From assembly GCA_002712305.1 (NCBI GenBank), contig PATE01000143.1, positions 1 to 33,559 on the forward strand: DNA of 33,559 bases, given 5' to 3'. Below, in pieces: positions 25,001-30,808 of the stretch (its first letter is position 1; each line of letters opens with the position of its first letter). Below the pieces are notes generated by a model, which saw only the letters and a program-made list of their open reading frames with translations, was not told where the DNA came from and searched no databases. Source of the DNA: Gemmatimonadota bacterium (GTDB taxonomy: Bacteria; Latescibacterota; UBA2968; UBA8231). A program made the translations under genes and the position numbers.

Positions 25001-26088
25001 CCAGAATCAAATACGATGGCATCTTCAGCCGTCGTTCCACCTACCAACGGGCCGAGTTGTTCCACGACGGGCTGATGGCGAACCTGAATGGCTCGACTGC
25101 GACCCAGAGGTGTTCGTCCAGTGACGTCGGAAACCACGTACAACCAGTACGTATCGGCGGGCAGGTCTCTCACCAGAAGCTGGACAGAGCTGCCGACGCC
25201 TTCGGTCTGCTCATAGGCCATCTCGTCGCCGGACAACAGGACGGGCGTGGCCACATCGGGGCCGATCTGAGTCAGGTCTGGTTCGGTGGCGAAGTAGAAC
25301 CGATAGGGTGTGTCGTTGGCATCGTTTCCATCACCCAGCCCTGTCCGGTCGTTTCGATCAGCCTCTCCTCCATCAAAAACCAGATCGGGCAGATCCAGAA
25401 CCAGGATCGTGGCCAGTTCGGGAAAGACCGTGCCACGGGCCGAGGTCAGGGTGTCGGTGTCGCCGGCGAGAGGGGCGGCCAGATCGATGATTCCCATCGA
25501 GCCGGATGCCGCAAGCTCCGTGGCACCGACGAAGTTGATGTTAGGCAGTTGTTCGGTCAGATCCGTCTCAAGCGGATCGGCAAACTCGATGGCCTGATAG
25601 ACGGTAGATGTGGCCGAGAGCGAGGATGACGCTGCCGAACGGGAAGGGAACTGGACATACACCTGTCCACCCGCGGCGGCCCTCGCACGAGATGACAGCA
25701 CGATGGTCTTAGCAGTGGTCTTTGTAGAGGTCTCGAAGCGGGGCAGTTCGGCATCGACGGCTCGGTAGACAATCCGCACCTCATCGAACAGGGCCCCATC
25801 CCCATCGCCATCGTGGAGTTCAAGCAAAGCGGGCAGATCGATGCGAATGGCTTCCGACGAGGCCTCGTCGGCCTGCCCGAGAGTAATGCGCAACTGCTGC
25901 CAGTACAGACCATCCCCCGCGTCCGCCATCGGCACTCGAGACAGAGCAGACGGCTCGAGCGCAGCAGACTGTGCCCCTGCGTCGATGGCGACAAGGAACA
26001 AAACGGTCAAGGCGGCGAACACCCGTCTTGCTGGACTAGCCTTGCCGACAAGGCGGCCAATGGTCTGTGTCAGGACGGGTGGAAACAT
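22030..26088 (-). CDS. Giant secreted protein B: YYxY modules, cohesin-like, carboxypeptidase-regulatory-like, dockerin, C-terminal sorting domain
   Basis: 1352 residues. The signal peptide ends near DAGAQS (about residue 39). Four modules of about 135 residues each end in a phrase such as DTYWLYVVSDVTG, GDYYIYLVATGG, DQDYYVYGVIADG or GTYHVYLAITDSD; I know no family name for them. Then come a cohesin-like domain (about 776-899), a carboxypeptidase-regulatory-like beta-sandwich (about 933-1033), and a dockerin (about 1038-1109) with one loop interrupted. A second cohesin-like sandwich (about 1129-1249) and the C-terminal domain (about 1259-1352, NYPNPFNPATTIEFD, ending LLLK) follow. The ATG at 26088 has GGAAGA about 6 bases upstream. 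The stop overlaps the start of protein A. Paralogous to the gene at 30809 over its whole visible length, with shared phrases VVDQD, GVQPF, GHVP and LLGGDV. Confidence 0.85.
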   Translation of the reverse strand: MFPPVLTQTIGRLVGKASPARRVFAALTVLFLVAIDAGAQSAALEPSALSRVPMADAGDGLYWQQLRITLGQADEASSEAIRIDLPALLELHDGDGDGALFDEVRIVYRAVDAELPRFETSTKTTAKTIVLSSRARAAAGGQVYVQFPSRSAASSSLSATSTVYQAIEFADPLETDLTEQLPNINFVGATELAASGSMGIIDLAAPLAGDTDTLTSARGTVFPELATILVLDLPDLVFDGGEADRNDRTGLGDGNDANDTPYRFYFATEPDLTQIGPDVATPVLLSGDEMAYEQTEGVGSSVQLLVRDLPADTYWLYVVSDVTGRTPLGRSRAIQVRHQPVVEQLGPLVGGTTAEDAIVFDSGGLLDLSGVANGEGPRRLVIDLNVVDHDDSARAHLFYSADPNLGPSDVSLEGELAQLAGATAITPTAGLPELTQRYDWGTISPLVPEGDYYIYLVATGGSQANIDRSAHPVLVRHSPFLRLDDLDDVLAGEPIVTGAWRPQRFLTLGWGQSGIGGDLDADDEATISLYLSADPDVETPGGAGAIAQSAHLIAADLQEESDDRQSNQFVWDLWGLESGTFVPAADQDYYVYGVIADGNLQRLTRMGDSTTPTAIRFEHPPAVRPLQPSTAITVGAGESARVSWQDMDLDDDARLRIILSAVDHGDTTNYTTVVSGQAYVINSTDGFALARVDENADLSENDDADAFDLTTGHLQRGPNTPGAPQQGTYHVYLAITDSDSFGADTRAWRAPGTLTLGAPATIPQRRVFNLLPENFTIGTEGSVQKVDIVVDALEETADLVLITLRLDANIFDVVDQDLDQEGVQPFLIQPGFEASKLVTNRATETEGSLLMTCEYFDPAPGGIPTLSGDRALVAMEVLAAPGDAIHDDGVSGSSDLQILSDAENDQPSQLERDGQVVVLATAEPLATARLLPGRATVNGIIALEGRVDRTANVDIAWRHWGAFIDIEDSLFAVSNDVDEDRPGVQVSLQPDGSFLLTQTPEGRLDLHVRIDGYLEGHVPGLELHPGAALTDIRPTTTEGDTLLLGGDVAGYLDVDGVSQPDNEVTLADWDFLASLFGRQLEPDDDSVRADITGDGQVDIRDLILVGNNFRVKGPVPVFRTASVARSPRIIRFSFDERSYAEGDTLVASLQATSWSGIRAFEAVVDFDEKDWRLMAVEGNESTLLAQRLETDHGRWGLTRIGAGDVGIDPLRWRLVARHSAAIAPRLTQLLLLDAAYRDVDFQAGPRTGIEDIAVAPARFGLRPNYPNPFNPATTIEFDIDAEVGEFVQVELGIYDVLGQRLTQLVSRPLHAGHHRVSWNGRDSKGERVSSGVYFAQLRAGSNVQTRPMLLLK
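22760..22975 (-). other. Dockerin-like module in protein B
   Basis: The second loop is canonical (ADITGDGQVDIRDLILVGNN). The first begins GGDVAGYLDVDG and resumes PDNEVTLADWDFLASLFG, so about a dozen residues interrupt the usual D-x-[ND]-G-D loop. The same interruption occurs in the paralogue at 31515-31725. Confidence 0.7.
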
Positions 26089-26157
26089 TTTTCTTCCGAC
26101 CGCTCAGGCTCTTCCCAGAGAACGCAGCATTTCCGCGCCTTCAGAACGCGCCATTCA

Positions 26158-26178
26158 GGTCGTCACAAGTGGACGACC
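26158..26178 (-). other. Perfect 7-bp inverted repeat in the longest intergenic gap
   Basis: GGTCGTC (26158-26164) pairs with GACGACC (26172-26178) around a 7-base loop, in the 191-base gap 26089-26279 between protein A' and protein B. A second, weaker 5-bp repeat GGTAC/GTACC lies at 26198-26215. Neither is followed by a T run on the minus strand. I saw no convincing promoter and no coding potential in the gap. A terminator or a 5' leader structure for protein B is possible. Confidence 0.35.
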
Positions 26179-26279
26179 CCAGAGGCATTCCTCTTCCGGT
26201 ACGCCGACGGGTACCAGCGGAGCCGGCACCTGTGGTCACTCTGATCAACTTCCATTTGAGCAAACCCCGGGCCACCTCC

Positions 26280-29200
26280 CTATCGAAGCAGCAGCAGCTT
26301 GTGCATGTGAGTTCCGCCGGGGGTCTTTACCTGCAGCAGATACATGCCGCTTGCCACCGGTCGGCCCCCTCTATCCGACCCATCCCAGATCAACGATCCC
26401 ACGCCTCCTGGGTGATCGAACCTCCACTGCCGGACGGGTTGGCCGAGGGGATCATAGACGATCAGCTCGACCAGGCCCGGCAAGGTGGGCGCAAACTGCA
26501 GGGTCACCTGGGCGTTGAAGGGATTCGGAAAGGCGTGCACCGGTGTGAGTGCGCTGGCCTCGCCCTGGGTCTCGGCAAGTCTGTAGACGCCGCTGTCGAA
26601 CACCGTGCCGTAGACACCCGGCGGATTCGACACCTGCCACGACGGCACCGTCACCCAACCATCAGGGCTCAACCACTCCAGGCCGGAGACGCCAGATGAG
26701 CGTGCACCAGGCACGACTTCAGACCGCCCTGTCCGGCCTGCGGCGATCCGATTCGATCCCTCAGCCGTGTGGGTCAGGAAAAGGCCGACCCCGTCGGCGG
26801 CAAGTCGTGGCGACAGGAGCAACTCCACCCCTTCCTCTACCCGCTGCATCAGGAGGCCCCCACCGGAACCCACCGGAATCTCGACCCTCGCCCCTGCATC
26901 TGGGAGGTCGAATCGACCTCCATCTGAACCTCCGATAAGGGACACAATCGATTGCTGCACAACCTTTTGCACATCTTCAATGGACACGGAGACCGCCACG
27001 AGGCTGTGGTGGATTCCCTGTTCGAGTCGCAATTGGACGTGCCCGTCTATCAGTACCACGGGCAGAGCATCGACCGTCACGGAGACATGAGCCGGATCGG
27101 CAGCCTCTACGAACAGATCGAGGCCACTGTCGCTCACCTCCACGTGGATTGTGGGATCGGGGATCGGGCGAATCGCCAGTGGGATCACGATGCTCTGCAC
27201 CTGTCCATTTGGGTCGGTCGCTCGAATCCAAAGGGTCGATGTGGTCAGCGGCTGAATCTGGACCTCGCCTGCCTCGATCCATACATCGCCCTCGCCGCCG
27301 CCCAGAAGTCGGGCCTCCCACGCCATCGACTGAACCCAGGTGGTGTCCAATCCTTCAGCCCCGCCGGTGAAATGGACGAGGTCGAACAGAGACAGTGTCA
27401 TGGTCTGACCTGACCAGTGAGAATCGACAGAAGGCACCGTCAGCCCCCAGATAACACCGTCAGATGGGAGTGGATCAGCAGAGGCGTGTTCGAGGGGATC
27501 GGGCACATCGTTCGATGTGATCCCAAGCAACGCGATGCCAAGGCGGCTGGAGGCAACTTGAAGGCCGCTGGCGAGGCGCGCCTCCAGCAGCAGTTCTCCC
27601 GGCAGGTCTGCCACCACGGTCAGTCGCTGATCGAGACCGTCCCACACGGCGTGGATCCCCGTATCGGCAGCAGCGACAAACCACGTGATCTCCGAATCTT
27701 CGGCAGACGGATCTTGGGATGTCAGTTCGTCGAGAGACAGGCGTGCAGCGATCCCGGCGGCGAGTTCGACCTGCCAGGCAGTCACCTGGATGGATGGCGG
27801 GTCGATACGAACGATGAGATCAACATCCTGGACCCGAGCTGCCGTGATCGCACGAAGTCGCACAACCTGGCGACCCGGTAGGGACGCTCTCGCGTCGACG
27901 ATGAGTATCTGCTGTTCCAGGGAGGCCCCCAGGTGCCCCGCATCGACGAGTTCCCAACGGACCGGACCATCCGCCTGAAGAACAAGAGTTCCCAGGTCGA
28001 GCAGGGCCTGCTGACGCCCTGCGTGCACATGCTGCGCCGAGGGTGTCGCCAACACCAATGTGGGTGGTTCCACGACATGAATCTGGACGGCAAGGCCAAT
28101 CGTCTGCGTCTGAGTAACCGCTTCCAACTGCACATCGAACACCCCGGCCGGCACACTTGCGGCCACCGTCAGGTAGATGAAACCATCGTCCAGAACCGCC
28201 GTGACCCCATCGGGCAGCGCCAGGACGCGCCACAGGGACACATCACCTGCCAGGACCCAAGAGGCAAGATCGAACTCGGCAAATTCACCCGATCCCATGG
28301 TGATCTCATCGGGCACCTCAACCTGGAGGGGCATCGACGCATCTGTTTCGACAATCACACGCAGCAGGCGTTCAGCGTCGCCGGAATCATCGATGACCGT
28401 CAGACGCAGGGCTTCCTCACCGACCCGTCCTTGTCCGGCTTCGATCTGCAGGACATCACCCTCGATGCGCGCCGTCACCAGCGAGGCTGTCCCGATTTGC
28501 CATTGCACCGGCCCGACTGCATCGACTGCAAAACCCGACAGATCGACCTTGATCGAACCTCCCTGCGTCAAACGCACAGGGGGTATATCGCGGATGTGCA
28601 GTTGGGCGACGGGTGCTTCGAGTTCGACATCGATGGTGATGGTCATACGTCGCTGCTCGACGTAGAGGTGGACTGAAATCTGGTCTGTGCCGGCCGATTG
28701 AATGGGCGCTTCCAGGAAAAGGCGTCCATCCTCCACCCGGGTCTTCACCAGGAGTCCATCGTCGGCCACCCAGAGGACATCTTCCATCTGCACACCAGAC
28801 AGATAGTCGTCGAGACGCAGTTCGAGAGCACTCCCGGCCATGAGGCCTAACCGCTCCGGCAAGGTGATTTCGATACTCGACAGGTCGATCTGCGAATTCG
28901 TTGGATTCTCACCGGGGCCAACGGTCTGGGTTCCACCATCCCCCGTCTGATCATCTGACTCATCACCTGGAACATCACTCAGAAGATCATCTATGGGATC
29001 CTGCTCGCCTTGAGGTGTCTGGCCGACCTCGATCCCGGCCTCGTCGACGAGATCGTCCATCGGTAAGCTGGCTGGATCCTCAACATCTGGACCCTCAACC
29101 GCAGGATCACCAGCGCCAGGGTCATCGGCACCAGGCACGTCAACCTGAACCGAGAGTACCGTCGACGATGAATTGCCTTGCTCATCGGTGGCAAGCAGTC

Positions 29201-30773
29201 GGATCCAACCCTCACCCTCCTGTGTCGCCTCTACCCGTAGCCCATCCGCCTCCACCTGCACCTGGACGTTGGCCGAAGACTGAGCCGCCATCTGGAGCCC
29301 TTCCACAACCCCGTCATCCGTCAACAGTTGGCCCCAGGACCAGAACGTCGGCGTGCCCACATGCAAGACCGGCGTTTTCCACGGCTGGAACTGCGGGCCC
29401 TGGCTCTGCCCCGTCACCTGCACCGGCAAAGTCCACTGCCAGGACACGCCCCGTGCGTCGATGGCCTGGAGTCGCACAGCACCGAGACCTGAAGCCAGAC
29501 CGTGAAATCGGAGTCTCGAGTTCACGATCTCAACTGCAACGAGCGAGTCTCCCTCCACCGTGACATGAAAGCTCGTGACCGCATCATCCACGTCCCGCAG
29601 CAAGTCCGACAACTCGGGACCCCAACTGTCTACACCCTCCATCGCCACCAACACCTCGACGACGTCCGTCTGCAGCTGGGGGGCGTCATCGATCGCCTGT
29701 ACCGCTACGGGCACCACGAGCGAATCAACCAGGACCGAGTGCTCGTCGAACAGACGCAGGGTGAGACTGCTGACGCCGGCCCAGTCAGGCTCAGAAGACA
29801 GATGCCAGTCCGCTCCCTCTCGGCTTACGAGAAGACCGGTACCGGCCTGCACCAGCAGATAGGTGTCGGCGGAAACATGGGGTAGAACGGGATTGGGCAG
29901 GTTCACCGCAACATCTTCACTCATGACCACGGGTTTCAGCGCCAGAGAAGGTTCGGCGGGCGCCACTGTCAGGTTGAACACACCTCGCACGATCTCACCG
30001 TGTTCATCGGTTGCTACATAAGCCACAGGCGCGGAGCCGGCCGTCCGAGGCCGAGCCCAAATCTGAAGGTGGCCGTCGACGATCTTGAGCTGTGCGAGAT
30101 GATCTGCCTGGTGGTCGAGTCGCCAAGTGAGTGCCTGAGAGGGGTGAATACGATCGAGGGCCCACGTCCACCTCTGCTGGCTATTCAGATGCAGATCAGC
30201 GAGCGGCACATATCCCTCTGCCGATACGTGCAGGGATACGGGCTGTCCGGTGAGAGCAAAGCGATTCTGACGGCCTGGGTGCCCTTGTTCGGTGAACACC
30301 GGACCATCCGGGCCAGCCGGCACCAGACTGATTCCAGTGGTACTGGCGGCGCCGATCACCTGCCAGCGTGCGCGGGCCAGCAGGTGCTGACCAGCGATCA
30401 CGTCACGGTTTCCCGACTGCTGCGCCGTAACCACTACGAGCCTGGCGCGGGCATCGGATATCGATGCTTGCACCACATCGTTCGTGTAGGTCCCTACCGA
30501 CAATGCCAGGTCGATGGCAAAGGGTTCAGTTCCTTCGTCTGCGTCGCCATCCAATGCCCGCAGCCGTCGCGGGTCATAGAAGAGGGCCAGACCAATCGAG
30601 GTCAGCAGTCGATCCTGGGTATCGACGTGAATCGTCACATCGACCGTGTCCCCAAGGGCAGGGGCATCTGTTGAGGCGGACTCGATCCAGAGGTGCTGAC
30701 CCGAGGTTGCCGAGACCATCAGCAACAGGGCAAGGGTGACCTTGGTCAGGAGAGGATTTTGGTGGCCGTGCAT
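26280..30773 (-). CDS. Giant secreted protein A': N-terminal cohesin-like domain, about ten Ig-like repeats split by an acidic linker, C-terminal sorting domain
   Basis: 1497 residues. The signal peptide (about 1-26) ends MVSATSGQ. A cohesin-like domain (about 27-165) contains LGDTVDVTIHVD and IGLALFYDPRRLRAL. About four beta-sandwich repeats precede a low-complexity Asp/Gly/Pro/Glu linker (about 541-626). About six more repeats follow, with openings such as LELRLDDYLSGVQMEDVLW, IKVDLSGFAVDAVGPVQW and ALLDLGTLVLQADGPVRW. A pre-C-terminal stretch (VEIPVGSGGGLLMQRV) and the C-terminal domain (about 1409-1497, AFPNPFNAQVTLQF, ending LLLLR) resemble those of protein A. The Asp clusters between repeats are much weaker than in A. 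The ATG at 30771-30773 has no good ribosome binding site; the upstream stop is 35 bases away. Structural extracellular role inferred. Confidence 0.84.
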   Translation of the reverse strand: MHGHQNPLLTKVTLALLLMVSATSGQHLWIESASTDAPALGDTVDVTIHVDTQDRLLTSIGLALFYDPRRLRALDGDADEGTEPFAIDLALSVGTYTNDVVQASISDARARLVVVTAQQSGNRDVIAGQHLLARARWQVIGAASTTGISLVPAGPDGPVFTEQGHPGRQNRFALTGQPVSLHVSAEGYVPLADLHLNSQQRWTWALDRIHPSQALTWRLDHQADHLAQLKIVDGHLQIWARPRTAGSAPVAYVATDEHGEIVRGVFNLTVAPAEPSLALKPVVMSEDVAVNLPNPVLPHVSADTYLLVQAGTGLLVSREGADWHLSSEPDWAGVSSLTLRLFDEHSVLVDSLVVPVAVQAIDDAPQLQTDVVEVLVAMEGVDSWGPELSDLLRDVDDAVTSFHVTVEGDSLVAVEIVNSRLRFHGLASGLGAVRLQAIDARGVSWQWTLPVQVTGQSQGPQFQPWKTPVLHVGTPTFWSWGQLLTDDGVVEGLQMAAQSSANVQVQVEADGLRVEATQEGEGWIRLLATDEQGNSSSTVLSVQVDVPGADDPGAGDPAVEGPDVEDPASLPMDDLVDEAGIEVGQTPQGEQDPIDDLLSDVPGDESDDQTGDGGTQTVGPGENPTNSQIDLSSIEITLPERLGLMAGSALELRLDDYLSGVQMEDVLWVADDGLLVKTRVEDGRLFLEAPIQSAGTDQISVHLYVEQRRMTITIDVELEAPVAQLHIRDIPPVRLTQGGSIKVDLSGFAVDAVGPVQWQIGTASLVTARIEGDVLQIEAGQGRVGEEALRLTVIDDSGDAERLLRVIVETDASMPLQVEVPDEITMGSGEFAEFDLASWVLAGDVSLWRVLALPDGVTAVLDDGFIYLTVAASVPAGVFDVQLEAVTQTQTIGLAVQIHVVEPPTLVLATPSAQHVHAGRQQALLDLGTLVLQADGPVRWELVDAGHLGASLEQQILIVDARASLPGRQVVRLRAITAARVQDVDLIVRIDPPSIQVTAWQVELAAGIAARLSLDELTSQDPSAEDSEITWFVAAADTGIHAVWDGLDQRLTVVADLPGELLLEARLASGLQVASSRLGIALLGITSNDVPDPLEHASADPLPSDGVIWGLTVPSVDSHWSGQTMTLSLFDLVHFTGGAEGLDTTWVQSMAWEARLLGGGEGDVWIEAGEVQIQPLTTSTLWIRATDPNGQVQSIVIPLAIRPIPDPTIHVEVSDSGLDLFVEAADPAHVSVTVDALPVVLIDGHVQLRLEQGIHHSLVAVSVSIEDVQKVVQQSIVSLIGGSDGGRFDLPDAGARVEIPVGSGGGLLMQRVEEGVELLLSPRLAADGVGLFLTHTAEGSNRIAAGRTGRSEVVPGARSSGVSGLEWLSPDGWVTVPSWQVSNPPGVYGTVFDSGVYRLAETQGEASALTPVHAFPNPFNAQVTLQFAPTLPGLVELIVYDPLGQPVRQWRFDHPGGVGSLIWDGSDRGGRPVASGMYLLQVKTPGGTHMHKLLLLR
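28895..29150 (-). other. Acidic low-complexity linker in protein A'
   Basis: About 85 residues rich in Asp, Gly, Pro, Glu and Ser (GADDPGAGDPAVEGPDVEDP, DDLLSDVPGDESDDQTGD). It separates two blocks of Ig-like repeats and is probably disordered or calcium-binding. Protein A has no counterpart. Confidence 0.7.
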
Positions 30774-30808
30774 GATAGATCGGCCCAGGTCTCGGGTCAG
30801 AACTCTGG

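Noticed and set aside
26089-26279. Possible small gene in the longest intergenic gap
   Set aside because: The open frames there are remnants of frames from neighbouring genes, with no start plus ribosome site and no recognisable product; only hairpins were seen.
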